Below are positions 37,729-51,400 of a stretch of 64,000 nt of DNA, piece by piece (position 1 is the stretch's first letter; each line of letters begins with the position of its first letter). The DNA is taken from contig OX104127.1 of assembly GCA_944470555.2 (NCBI GenBank), positions 154,891,776 through 154,955,775 of the forward strand. Direction: 5' to 3'. Below the pieces are notes generated by a model. That model saw only the letters and a list, made by a program, of their open reading frames with translations, did no database searches and was not told the origin of the DNA. Position numbers and translations under genes: made by a program. The stretch comes from Heterobilharzia americana (Eukaryota; Platyhelminthes; Trematoda; Strigeidida; Schistosomatidae).

Positions 37729-37861
37729 ATCACAACTTGTAATCAAATATGCTTGAAGATGCTATAGATTATAACTTCCTATCGTTGACCAAACTGGACT
37801 GATTGTTCTCTATTGACATATAAGCTGCTGCCTCAATATTGTCCATAATTTCATTTTGATG

Positions 37862-37975
37862 GATAATGGCTAGCAGTGGCATCGAGAGCATACGTTTCGC
37901 CCAACATCTAGGTGATAAGCTTCAAGAGAACAGAAAGCACTCCCTGCATCCCACTGCTAGCCACTATCCATTATT
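37862..37975. mobile_element. Short Sm-alpha inverted pair
   Basis: GATAATGGCTAGCAGTGG at left mirrors CCACTGCTAGCCACTATCC at right. The left minus-strand piece keeps GAAACG. Only tail pieces remain. Confidence 0.6.
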
Positions 37976-38819
37976 AATAATGTTCACTGTTCCACTTCAT
38001 CGTAGTACATCCATCATAGAGAAAACAAGAAGAGTTTCGAGTGCTTCATTCATATATTTTCAGTCTTGAAGTAAAACATACATTCAAAAGCTTATATAGT
38101 AATCTTTTATACTAATTTATTTCTCTATTTACTTCTCCTTGACTTCAAAAATATACTCCTTGTTTTATTTTCCTTTTGTGTTAGGCATAAGATAAGACAG
38201 TCGATCAGCAAATTATTTGTAGAGTACACGGTCTTTATCGACATTTTTCACAGTCGATTAGTTCATTCAACTGTAGTGTCGATCGGTTTTCTTTCTGGAA
38301 ACAAGACAAATCGGCTGCATAAATTGAATTTTTACTTAAAAACCATCAATCCACTCAAACCTAAATGAGCAAAACAGTCGTCCAGTGTTTAGATCACTCT
38401 GATGTGGCCAGCGAAATCTACGGATGAACCCAAGTGGTTTCTAACTAATCATATTGTGCATTAGTATATAACATGAAAGTAAACTGGAAAACAGGTTATG
38501 AAAATCGTACCACAATATACTAAATTCGCTTTTATCCCTTGGTTGCATGTTTTTCATGCACTACTGATTGATTTCAGGTATAAAGTGGATATAAATGCAA
38601 GTTTGCTGGAAAAAACCTCAACAAATAAGCATCAGTCAACATAAATCTTCCCATGAATTCGCTGATAGTAGACATTATCGGAAGCATAATCTCATAAAAC
38701 TTTCGGATTTCAACTTCCCACCAGTACGTAGTGTGACTTCTTTTTTTATCAACAAGGTTCGGTTTTAGTATAACTGCTTGTTTTACACCGTCGATGATTG
38801 GATCAAACTAATCAGTCTC

Positions 38820-39155
38820 TATTGGAATATTGACTCTTGTGCGGATGCCTCGATATCACCTCTGTACTAATTATAGTTGTGATGGATAGTGGCTAGCAGT
38901 GGAATCCAGGATGTGCACTTCGTCCTATTTGAGACTCGGAGGCTGGATGCACATGTCTCCCAGTGTGTGTTGTTTCCAGTGGGATTCGAACTCGGGACCG
39001 ACAGCTTCAAACTCCATCGCGTTGTCCACTACACTGCCGATCCAATATTTTGTGCGACAGGTATAGTTTTAGTATAATTGCTTGTATTATAGAATTCCCA
39101 AACAGTACGAAATGCGTATCCTGGATTCCACTGTTAGCCACTATCCATCTTTACT
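38820..39155. mobile_element. Sm-alpha inverted dimer with head
   Basis: Minus-strand tail at 38885-38970 (core CTCCGAG, broken), tRNA-like region to about 39040, then a plus-strand tail at 39090-39152 (GAAATGCG, CCTGGATTCCACTG). A minus-strand head lies at 38820-38865. Confidence 0.62.
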
Positions 39156-39819
39156 ATATGGTTCAGTTTTGTTTAACAATTTTCACTTTCAGTTAGGTAG
39201 ATCATATAATAAAAAAGGAAGAGGAAAATAAAATTGATACAAGCTTTCATCAGTGCAACTGACATTAACAAAGGTTTTGTTACATTCCTTAGGAAAATAA
39301 GAAAATTTCCTGTAACAAAGGAATAATATCTAGTGAACAATCTCGTTACTTTGAGTCACAAATATATCTTACTTCATACAGAACTTGTAGTAAATATTCC
39401 AGCTGTTTTTCTAGGTGGTAATGTGAATGCTGGAATTTTTGATGTCATAATAATACTTAATAGTTTACTTCTGGTCTTTAGCATGAAAAAACAGTTTTGT
39501 TACAAGTAATTTACGCTGCTGAATACGTGAAACACAAACGCACGTAAATAGCATTGCAAATGCCTTATTCAGTTGATATATTTATCCGTCTGCTTGTTAA
39601 TATTAATATTAATTTGGGTTTCAGTACTTAGATTTCTACACCAGTCTGTTTGGATTATTCGATATGAAATTTCGCATTTCCCTTGTTTCTTTAAACTTTT
39701 CACACTACAATCCATTCGTATTTCATCTTCAGTAGTAATTTGTACAGACAAATTGGTAGACTGGCTATATGACCTTCCTCAGGTCCTATATTTGCAGATA
39801 TATTCCTATCATAATTGGA

Positions 39820-40785
39820 AAATAGTCCTATGAAAGGTCAAATTACCAATATAGAGTTTTACTATCCATATATAGATGATATTTGTACAGTCTTTGATAA
39901 GTGCAAATGCATTAGTTCGATACTGAGTCAGTTCAACAAAGCTCATTCATCAGCTTATTTTATTTATGAAAACAAAATCATTGCCTCCATACATTTTTGA
40001 TTTGCTAATGACAAGAAGAGATCGCTGAGAGATAAATATACAAAACTGGTGATTACGGCGTAGTCTACAGGTTTTTTTCAGCTACGTGTCCATTAAGTAC
40101 AAACATAATATAATCAGGTGTCTAGCAACCAGAGTGAGGTCGATGTTTTCCAAGGTGTATAGAAAAGGATTTACTGTGTATCCATGACATTCTAAGTAAA
40201 ATCGGACATCCTGAAAAGTTCATCAAAGCAAACATAACTTACATCGATCCCAAACGAGAATTGATAACGATGAAGAAGCCCTTGTCTCTGTGACAAAAGC
40301 TCAAGGGAGACATTCGAAATGACATTGTATCCCAAAGTCTAGGTAGATCAGTTAGTTCAGTGTTTTACACAGGTCTTTGTTGCCAATCTTTCATTAGTCA
40401 GCCAATGTTCAATCCAAGACTAAATGATAGTCTACTAATCTTGGCTCTTCATTTTGTATATATCAGTTTAACTATTCAAACGTTTCAAATTATGTATGGT
40501 GTCTGATTAGGCAAATGCATCTCCGGAAACAGGAACATTTACCGGCTTGGTTTGGTGAATCAAAAGTAGTGAAAAGTACTGCTTTAGAACACCTAGTAAA
40601 CACATGACATCACACATGTGCTCACGGAGCTTTCAATGAAATACATCGTTTTCCAGAAACAACATCATGTTCTCCTCACCAACAACTGCCCAACATAGCC
40701 GAGGCTATCACAATAAAACTGATCGAACTTGGATTTCGCATGTTCAAACCTCATTCTTCCTTTGACCTCTAGTAAACTAACGGCT
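39820..40785 (+). mobile_element. Penelope-like element relic with RT core
   Basis: Encodes FYYPYIDDICTVFDK (RT catalytic YxDD), FNKAHSSAYFIYENK, then in other frames FIKANITYIDPKRELI and MHLRKQEHLPAWFGE with STALEHLVN. The order RT then EH.PAWF endonuclease end is that of Penelope-like elements. Many stops and frameshifts. Confidence 0.72.
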
Positions 40786-40789
40786 ATTC

Positions 40790-43090
40790 CTTTCTTCCTT
40801 ATTTGTTGTCCTTTATTTTACTATCGCATTCTTCGTCTGTAAGAACGTCATCTCAGTATGAGGAAAAAGAGAAAAATCTATCTCTTTACAATCCAGAATT
40901 CTAATTCCACTTTTAAATTATATTTCACTCAAAGTTGGTTGGTTTTTCCACTGTAAAATTGCATTTTATTACTGCAGAGCCTGATGAGAACTTATTGAAC
41001 AGAAATATTTTTGTTCAGCTTGTTTGTATTGTTGTTATAAAAATCTTTAAATGTTTAAAATCAATAGTTATTCGGTAATCTACTAACTAATGCACTTCAT
41101 TGATACATGATAGAGGATGCTAAGCGTTCAAAATGCTTGCAAACGATTTAGTAAAATTCATTGCATGATGAAGTTCAATTTTTTGATCGTGATTTCAAAC
41201 CATTTAGTAAAATTTAATTAGGTTTTGCGTGCAAAGTGGTTGTACATTAAGAAAATTGGACTGCCGGTATCCGGAATGTAGCCATTTAAGCTTAATATGA
41301 CAGTCTAGATTAATAATACTACAATAAATGAAGATATTCATTAAAATTATGCTCAAAATTACTTATTTTACACACTGGTTGGACGGAGTAATAATCATTA
41401 ACGTCAATCACGCCATATATAGCTTACACAACAACATGTCGGATACTGTTAGCGAAAAAATTGTATGAGAAAAGTAATAATACTTAGGATGTTATTGTGT
41501 ACCGTAGTCTGTGATTACATTATGGTAGGTAACATCGTAATTGATGCAACATTAATTTGAAGAAAAGTGATAAGAGACACTTGATCGAGAGGTTTATTTT
41601 GCTAAAACGTTATAGGAAAAGTGTTTGTTACTAGTGGTTTAGTATTAAAGTGAATTCTTTTCACTGTTTTGAATATAGAGTAACGAAAATAGCTAGCAGA
41701 AGTGAACTTCAAAATTAATGCAGATTTAGCGTCATTGTGCATTGGCGTCAGTTCTAACACTTCTTCAACCATCATTTCCTATTTAATATTCGCCAGTTAG
41801 TAGCTTAGAAACAAGTAAGGTTATACTAAGCCTGTGCATTATCTTTCCTTTTTTATCGAGTACTTTTCATTCATCAGGATGCTGGATAGGACTTAACCTG
41901 TGTTACAGTATTTACATGATTTACTTACGATACATGTGGGAATTGTATTGAATTAGTAGAATGTAGTAGCCACTTTCATAAATCGACTTTTACAGTCTAT
42001 CAAATAAAAACAACTGATAACAGACTATCAGGATTTTTGGAAGGTGCAGTGATGCATTAAGATGAATATTAGCAACATTTTACAAAGCTTCATAAATCCG
42101 AAAACTGTCATTCATTTCACTCAAATGTACACATTAGATAATGAGTAATCAACGAAGTTACTAAATAGATATTTTTTTTTCTGAATAATTTCAAGGAAAT
42201 TGGTATTTAATGTTTCATTTGATAACCACCTGGTGAATGAATTCTGTATCCTATATTTATCTCTAATCAATAATCACCCTGGGATGTAACTGGCAATATC
42301 ATCTCTAAGCGAATTTTAGAATGAATATTCAATTTTTAATAAAACATCAGGTGGTTAAACAATACTATTTACTGAACAGAGTGTAATAAACAAATCGTTT
42401 GAAATCTTATCCTATAACAACTCGTTTATTAGCAAGTGTAGGTTGTCTTTACTAAATAAGACCAGAACACGATATGAAATGTATCATATATATATCTTCT
42501 ATAATGTGTTTACGGAATGAAACGTTTTCGAATAAAATAATAATCACCCTACACTCAGAATCAGGAAAATTTAGGCGAAAATAATGTTATAACCAAGAAA
42601 TATGAACAATTATCTTCTATTCAGTCTGTAAAGGAATAATTTCTTCAGTATAATAGGTAACGTTCTGGTTTTATAGTGGGAAACAATGGAAAAAAAATGG
42701 ACACATGATAATTTGAACAAATATGAAATACTCTGTAATGTAAGAGTAGAACTTAGGCACTGGGGTAGATTGCAATTTCATTTTAGTCTATTTATTAGAA
42801 ATGTCAGACAGTGAAAAGTTATCTGGCAAATTATATTGTTTCACTGTATGAAATTTCTAATGATCAGACTAAATTGAAAGATTCTGTTCTTATCTTTCGT
42901 AATCTATTTAGTCGAATTCTTCGTTTTCTGCCGTCATTTTTGTGAACTAGTGGAAATGTATGTTTGCAAAGTCATAAGTTTAGTTGCTTAGTGGATACTA
43001 AAAATGTTTGAAGAATTAATTTTTCCAATTTACATATATATAAAGAGAGGGAGAGAAAGAGAGATGAACGGAAAGAAACCGAGATAATCA
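40790..43090. other. Intergenic 3' flank of the transporter gene
   Basis: AT-rich, including the probable 3' UTR of the transporter just below 43097. Nothing else recognised. Confidence 0.4.
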
Positions 43091-43096
43091 TTCACT

Positions 43097-43359
43097 TCAA
43101 TAAACAATATTCGTTTTCTTGGAACTCTGATGTTTTTTATTAAACCAATCACGAATTCGCCTAAGTAAGCGAACAGGATAGAGACCATGGTCATTTTCTT
43201 CATCAGAGTTGACTTCCTTTTCAATAGCTCGTCCAGCTCTTCGATTTTCCCAGTTTGCTACAATCACCAATGGGAAACATAGTACACCTGAGAGTATGAC
43301 TGATAATCCACCGAGGATGAAGATCAAATCAAAGTTTTTGTTCTGATCGTACAATGCAC
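43097..43359 (-). CDS. MCT-like terminal exon, helix 12 and tail
   Basis: 263 bp from the acceptor TTTACAG to a TGA stop. It encodes GALYDQNKNFD, helix 12 (FILGGLSVILSGVLCFPLVI) and a charged cytoplasmic tail. The next AATAAA on this strand is about 300 bases downstream (42788-42793). Confidence 0.86.
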
Positions 43360-45347
43360 CTGTAAAAAAAATTATGGTTTTATCAACAAAAACGACAGAC
43401 AATTAGAAAACTAAGCTGTCCTATTCACTAATAACAATCTTTTACAATCAACGATGGAAAATTACAAGCATCGACATAAAAACTATACCCGTCGTACAAC
43501 AACTGCTTCTTGTGGCTCATCGGCCTAGTCGATAACGCTGTGACTTTTGTAGCGCTTCGTCCTTGGTTTGTCTTGGCGAAAATAACATCACTCAATGGGA
43601 GGCAGGTACACCTAGCTAACAAGTCACAGATAGGACGAAGAGTGGGTCCTAAATTCCACTGCTAGCCATTATTTTTCATTACTTCAATAAGTGAAAAATC
43701 CTTAACCCCAAGAATTAACAAGCAAGATGAGTTGTGTTAATTTTATGAAAGAGTATCACTTTTTAAATAAATTTATAATTTATACATGTTGTTCGCTCCA
43801 TTACTTCATCTTGAAAATGTGCATGTGTAGCATGGAAAAACTGGAATGAAACATTTCTTCTGGCTACAAAACTTTATTTATTTATCATCAAACCTGAATC
43901 AGCTAAGCGTAATTTATTACACCATCACAAAAATAGTTTTGAAAAAAAAGAGACTTCTTTGCCGGTATGTAGCATGCAATTTATGCTCTAATGGCAAATT
44001 GTTTTTGCAGTTGAAAAGTTATTATTTGAACTTTACAAAAATCATACAAGCAAAGATCATGACTAAGCAAAAATAAATTCTGATGATTTCCCCCTGTTGA
44101 TGATATGTACATGAAGTTGGCTGTTTCTGATCTATGTAAGTATTTGTAAAGTTGGCTTCATCATATCCACATCTTGCTTAGTTGTCAGGACAGGAGTCTC
44201 ACACACTAGTTATATGAGTTTAGTTAAATCTGAAAATTCTAAACCATTATCTTATCCAGTGTACACAAGTTTTTCAACTCTTATACCTTGGTTCAGTGTT
44301 TTACATTATCGTAAAAGTTTTTATTAAAAGGTGACGAATTACAAGTATTCCTATGTCTTATGATTGAGTTTGGAAGCTGGATGGTGTTTACAGCTGGGTT
44401 TAGCGAATGAACTCTAGAAGAGGTCTTTGTAGTCAGCTTTATAAGAGCATTCAAACTTGTATTACACACTTAAGTGGTACAGGAAGTAAGTTTGAGCTTT
44501 AAGTATACAACAACCTATCAATATGAAATTCATTTTCAGATAACAGAGTAGAGATACTCAATAAACATCACATTTTCTGCACTATTTTACTAACTGACAT
44601 ATTGAGTATATAAAAATTGGCTCTCCTGTTAACCAGCTTAATCAGTTGCCTTTACTCTCCAATTTTCAGAGTGTATAATTTTCATTGAGATGTATTTATC
44701 CGACTTTTGTTCTCCTGGAGGTCTGATAGCGAATTTCTCCAGTTAAACCCTAGAGAAAAGTTACCTTTACACTGTAAGTCGGGCATTAATCATGCACATC
44801 AGCGTACTATATTGGCTCTTGGATCTAAGTAGTACCTAACTTCTAAGAAATTCTAACACTTTTGAAGACTTTGAGCACCACAACTGGCCCAAATGTATTA
44901 CTGACAACTGTTAAAAAAAGTGATTAACAGTTTTCTGAAATAATGCGAATTGATGCATTATTATAGACCTGTTCCTGTGGAACAAGTTGATTAAAGCCTA
45001 CCATGAGACAAGTGCCTCTCCACATACAAGAACATTTATCGGCTTAGTTCGAAAAAGACGAAGTGAAAGTGATAAAAAGTTCTATCCTACTGCATCTAGT
45101 AGACACAAGGTATCAGACAAATGCTAATAAAGCTTTCAATGTCGTACATCGTATTCCAAAAACAATACCACGTTTAGCTCATCCACATCTGCTCAACGTA
45201 GCCAAGGTTGTCACAATAAAATTGATCGAATTTGAACTAAACATTTGAAATGACCATTTCAAACGTACTTTCTCCCTTGGCCTTCAGTAAACTAAAAGCT
45301 GTTCCTGTCCTCTTTATTCCTTTGTCGTTTTGTTCAACATCGCATTA

Positions 45348-45411
<64 letters not shown>

Positions 45412-48400
45412 CCTTATATTGACAAATTAAAAAAGAAAAATCAACTCCCTTACAGTTTTTTAACCTCACTCCATTTTTAAAATGTATTTGCCTCTAATTT
45501 GGCTTGATTTCACACTGTATACATACATTCCTTTAATGTACAACCTGATGACAATTTATTGAAAAGAACATTCTTCCTTCAGATTGTTGCTTTTCATTAT
45601 AATATTAAAGGTATACACCATGAAAGCTGTCGAGCATTTTCTTGAGAAAGTCAATTTCAGTCCAGTCAAATTATTCTGATGTATAATTTCTGACATACTA
45701 AATATGAATTCAGTCTAAATCGTAAATAAAGCAGATAAGCGTAGATCTTTATTAAGTCAGCTCACGCTATCATATGACTACTTTATAATAAACGATTATA
45801 CTCATGAACATCTCAACCACATGAGTCCTAGAGGTCTTGCAAAAACGCAAGTACCATTTCATTCCAACAGTATATCATAAGAGAAATACTCACCGAAGGC
45901 AGGAGGAGCTCCAATGAATGCAAATGCTTGGAATAATAACATAAATCCAAAAGCATTGGTTAATCGATCTAAACCCAAAACTTGGACAATGAGTATAGTA
46001 CGTACAGATATGAATGCAGCTGTCGAAAAGAAAGGCATATGGATAAAGTGATTTAACAAAGACAAACCGAGAAATTCTACACTAATTCTGATAGACAAAC
46101 AGATAAATCAATATAGAACTTCGCACAGAAGTACATTGGTTTAATTGCCACACGTCATAACAACATGCAAAAAACAAGAGTAAAAAAGCAGTGATATTAG
46201 AGTAGATTAAGTTGTAAGCTAGGAAAAAAAAATCAAAAAAACGAAAGTTAGAGAAAATATTCATACCTTGGAAGACATCAAAGAGTGAATAAATCTGTGC
46301 TACTGTGACCGATCTTTATTTATCTCTCCAACAGATTCCAACTACTGATTTTCAACATCTTTAGAACACCAGTTGGACAGTCGACTTAACAGTCAGACAA
46401 TTTGTTACTTGGTGCTACGTCTTGGTCTGGTCACCTAGAATATTTTCTCAACATAATTTTACTTCGGCTAGTTTTCAGGTCGTGGTAGGCCGTGGCTCGA
46501 CATGTACAATGCTTTTCCAAATCGCCGCAGTCACTGAAGCTTCATAACTTTATCGACTGACCTGACGGCCTTGGATAGTACCTTTCGCCTAATTTCAATT
46601 TGCTAACGTAATGACTCCAACATACATGAACAATGTTATGAAGACACCCTATGATGAAAACCTGTAACCACCACATCTATTTCCAACGGTCATGTCTCAC
46701 AGCCGTATAACATGAAAAAATCGACTGCAGTACGGTATACGCATCCTTTGCCAGTTAGTCATATCGCTCGCCAACGCCAGAGATGATGCCAGATGGCGAA
46801 TGTCAAACGAGGCTTCTGTATCTAAGCTGAGATTTCGTCAGCAGTCAACCCATTCAGGCTAGTGCGATTCCCAAGTAAGTAAAGTTGGTGGCACTTTTTA
46901 CCACTTCATAACCTATTATTAGACTAGGCAGAAGTAGGTACATTCCAGTCTTGAAGCATTACCTTACATTTGACAGGTGCCATCAAGACGCATGTCACAC
47001 ATATTCATATCTCAGCTCAGCGCGGGTGGAAGGTTCTGCATTTTGCCAGCATCTTAACCAAGCAAGAAAATATCGCCTGCCTACCCTAAGTTAACCAGAT
47101 GACTTCCAGAGTGTGAGTCAGTCTTTTTTAGGGTTATGTCAGCTCATAGATCTATAACGAAATATGCAGGAATGGTGACAACGATTATCTCTGGCGAATA
47201 CCACTTGTTGTTATGGATTTATATAACACCTTTCCATAAGCCTTTATAAGGCTGCTTCAAATCGAGTAGCGAGCTTTGATTCGCATGATATGTTAACTCA
47301 GTGCTTCCTTCACAGTCAGACACTGTTACAACAGCCAAATGTCACCTTAAGGTTGAAAAATATGGTGTCAGCCACCGACAAACATACCTGTGCTGCAAAA
47401 CCTGAAGAAGGGAAAAAATATGATTGATACACCCTCGTACAAGTCTGCAACATGCCCGGTTTTCTCCAGTTTGATGTTCTCCAGCTCCAGTTAGGCGTCG
47501 GACAACTATGAACTCAAGAATCTTGGACCAGATGTTAGTGAAACCTGTTCCCTTATAGTTGTCATCAGAAAAAGTCCTTCCTTTTTTAGAAATTGAAGTG
47601 AATAGTGATTTAGACGAGTCTGACACGACTACCTCCGATTCCCATAAAATGCCTAGTACCTCCGTTTCTCTACTCAGTAATTTTCTATGAACATACATAA
47701 AAGTTTCGGGTAACAGAACACTAGGTCCTGCTACTTTACATTGTTTCATTTTCAAAACGACCTTACTAACTTTGAGGAGATTTGAAGGACTGACATCCGT
47801 GTTCATATCCCATATCCACAATAGACATCCCCTACAATGAAGTTTGAATACTGTCACAATGGAGAAAACGTTATCGCTAAAAGATACTTTTGATCCACCA
47901 TATACATATACACTCTTATTAAATGCCCCTATACTTATAGAAATAAACTCGGAAAATAAGAATAATTTCTTTAAAAAGCAAATCGAAGAAATCACTTTCG
48001 TATATGGAAAGCCAACAAAACGTGAAACTATTTATTACTTTTGTGATATAACTCTGAAACCACGACTAAGTGTTGAAACTCAATCTTATAAGTACTATTT
48101 GAAAAAGTAGATGATTGCAATTTTTATCCAAAACTTGTTATTACCAAAAACGAAGTTTTAACTGCTAGAATGAATTACACCTCCTTTGAAAATATTTTGG
48201 AGAGACTATTTCTTAGGGAGAAGCAAAACATGCAAGATATGAAGCGCAAAAGAATAAAATATACTTCAGCTTTTTCAAAAAAAACAGTTTATTTCATAGA
48301 TCATTACATATAGCCCCTTGTTGTTTGCACTAGCTCATAATGCAGGATGCTGATTGGAACTTATCGGAATGTGACGGATTCATGAGGCTTTACTTTGTCA

Positions 48401-51400
48401 CTTGTTTTTTAGACAAATAATTTTCAAGAAGTTTTGTTTTTACACCCATTGTAATCTAAAGTATGTAAAGTAATTGTAGCGTACACATTTAAATGCTATA
48501 ATATTTTACATATCTATTTGCTAGGTAAACAACACTACATGGTTATAGAAGCGAAATAGGTAGTGTATCTCAATATTCTTGGATTTATGATAAAGAACTG
48601 AGTTTAATTACTGCTGACGTATATCTTTTAGGATCAAACAAATGCAACTATATATATACTCGCCCCACTTACATATGAAGAATCCATAAACACAGGCATA
48701 AGCTACCAGAGCTTCATAAGCTCTGAACAACGGGACCAATGCAGTAAGTAGTCCAGAAACTACCAGTGAAATATTATTTATATAAAGAACATTTGCCCAT
48801 GATCGATCAGATGCCCAGCCTGTAAACAAATGAATTTATTGAAATATCTTTCATGAAAAGAAAAGTTGCAATGATATAATCACTATAGAATTTCTGACAT
48901 CCTAATTTCGTATTTGTAAAGTTAATTTCACTGTAATGCATTCAGCTGAGAAAGTTACATTCATTTGGCGTATCCCTGACCACCATTTTTTGATTCACAG
49001 ATAGGAAACTTTCCAGAAATATTTCTTTGAATTAGCGAACTATGTAGACTATCTCAAGTTCTTAAAAGTGGAAAAAATATCTCATACAAAACTTACTACT
49101 TATAAACTGAGAGAAAATAATCCAAACACGAACAAATAATAAGGGAAATCGATTTACGAAGGTAGTATATGATTTTAGTTTGACAAAAACTGCACTTGCA
49201 TATAGGTCGGTTAATCAGCAAGTGGTGATCGAATCAGTTCCCCAATAGACTATTCTGACGTAAATGTAAAATATTTCCTTATTAAAACTTTCTGAATAAG
49301 TGGTGGTCAAATAGGTAGTGGATTGTGATGTCATCATATCATAAGGACAGAATTGTGGTTTAGAGTTTCAAGGAGAAGAGGAAAAACAGTTAATGAGTTT
49401 GTGAATTTTTATCGACTCAGGTGGCAGAGACATGTATTACGCCTGCCTAGTGACAGACTTCCTCGTCGCACAATTTTAAATGAAGTATGTTAAGGCTGGA
49501 AAAAGGTAAGGGGAGTACAGACTAAAACATATCATACACTGAGGTCTTTGAGTATTAATTTTAGCCGTATAGAGAACTGCAAACTTCCGGAATGGGGTCT
49601 GCATGACAAGACAAACTGTAGGTGATACTCTGGGTGACATGCTTCAGAATCGATATCAGTGGTGCAGATGTATCTACATGTTATCCTCATCTTAATCGTC
49701 ATACTGAATTCAGTATTTTTTTTAATTTCTCCTCCTTTCTCACTTTACTACTTTCTACCGCTTTTGACCAGTTCTTTTCTACTTCTTTATCTTCCATTTT
49801 GTTGTTTTGATATTTGGTGTGCTGATATGAGGCATGGTAATTGAACTGTTAAACAGAAATACCTGCTTTTTATGTTGATTTTAATTCTGTAGCTGATAAT
49901 GATTATGAATTTCTTAACTCACAATCTCTTATTTTGTTGACTGCATAATTTGTTTTTAAGTTCATAGACTTCAGCTATTCAAAAAGTACTTTAAGATATT
50001 TTAAGAAGTATACATACAAAAGCAATTTGAATGAGATGAATGTTGGTGAAAGGAAATTAAAGAGTTCTTAGTTAATCCACCAAAGCCTGAACATTGTTCA
50101 GTAGTCAATCATACTGTTGGTAACAAGATGAACTCAGTATTACCACTTTCACAATATAAAGAAATAATAATTAAACCGATTGGTACTTTTGTAACCATTT
50201 TTCGGTTTTTGAAGTTATCCTAACCGACTTACCTACTATCATAATGCACGCGACTGATGTTTTAACATCTTCAAGCTGTAAACAAAGAAACCATATTGAA
50301 GCCCTACTTGAACAGAAGTCTACAAATGGTTAGTTAAACATTTTCTGGTAGCTATAACACTCATCCATAAATATTAAGTAGTACATATTGTTGATTTCAA
50401 TCCCATTAATTTAGAGTATGAACTGTAGACTGAATGAAAACTATAAGTATATCATAAGCTCTGTTTGAATGAATGATTCCCATAACTGACGTTTCGAAGG
50501 AAAAAGACAAATCCACATTTATATCAGTCTCAACCGTAATACAGTATTTTGTGCAATTTAGTCAGTTATCAAACAGAACTTTTTATTGGTAATACTTAAA
50601 CGACGCTATAAATTGGTTAATCTTCAGTCTATTATAGTAATTCTTTTCCATCTTCTTTAACAATTTTTCTAGGAGGAAGTTAGAGACAAGGATTTAGTCT
50701 TCTTTTGCTGTTTGATGAGAAAAAACTAAGGAAGAACACTACAGAGTCTTCCAATTTATGTATTTGTCGTATAACCGAAAAGTATAAGACACAACCAGCA
50801 AGCAAAAGAATAACAGTGACTGGCGCCCCTAGATCGTTTCCACGAAATATATCATACCTCTTATGAAAAAGTAACGAGTGGTTCTGCAGAAGCTGTATGA
50901 TCTAGATGACAAAAAGAATTTTGACAACGTGGAAGTACTGTCAGTAAACTCCTGAGGGATTTATATGTACCTGATCAAATAGTATTTAGCAAATTACTCA
51001 GTGTTTCCGAATGAACGCAATCAAATTTGCATGCCCAGATGTTCGTACAGCAGTAATTTACAGTTTAAAGAATAAAACCCTTCAAAATATTCAATAGATT
51101 ATTGAAAAAGAATGAAAAATGTAATTTTTAAGCTTGTATCAAAAACATTTGTCTTCGTTTAATATGTCGAAAGATTGTTCATGTTATCACTTGTATGATC
51201 CCGTTGTTGATTGAACCGAGGTGATAGGTTTCTATCGGCATATTGGCTCTTGTGAGGATTTCTCAATATTACCTGTGGTTTTTAGTTGTAGTAATGATGG
51301 GTAGTGGCCAGCAGTGGAATTCAGGATGCGCATTTTGTTCTGTTTGGGACTCGTCAGCTGGATACACCTGCCTCCCAGAGACTGGTATGGTTCCCACCAG

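Noticed and set aside
47342..47995. 217-codon minus-strand frame as a host gene
   Set aside because: Its middle matches LINE RT blocks; the N-terminal part is random read-through.
50233..50275. Normal coding exon of the transporter
   Set aside because: It would interrupt GRILTG-WASDRSW, a family-conserved junction, and create a stop.
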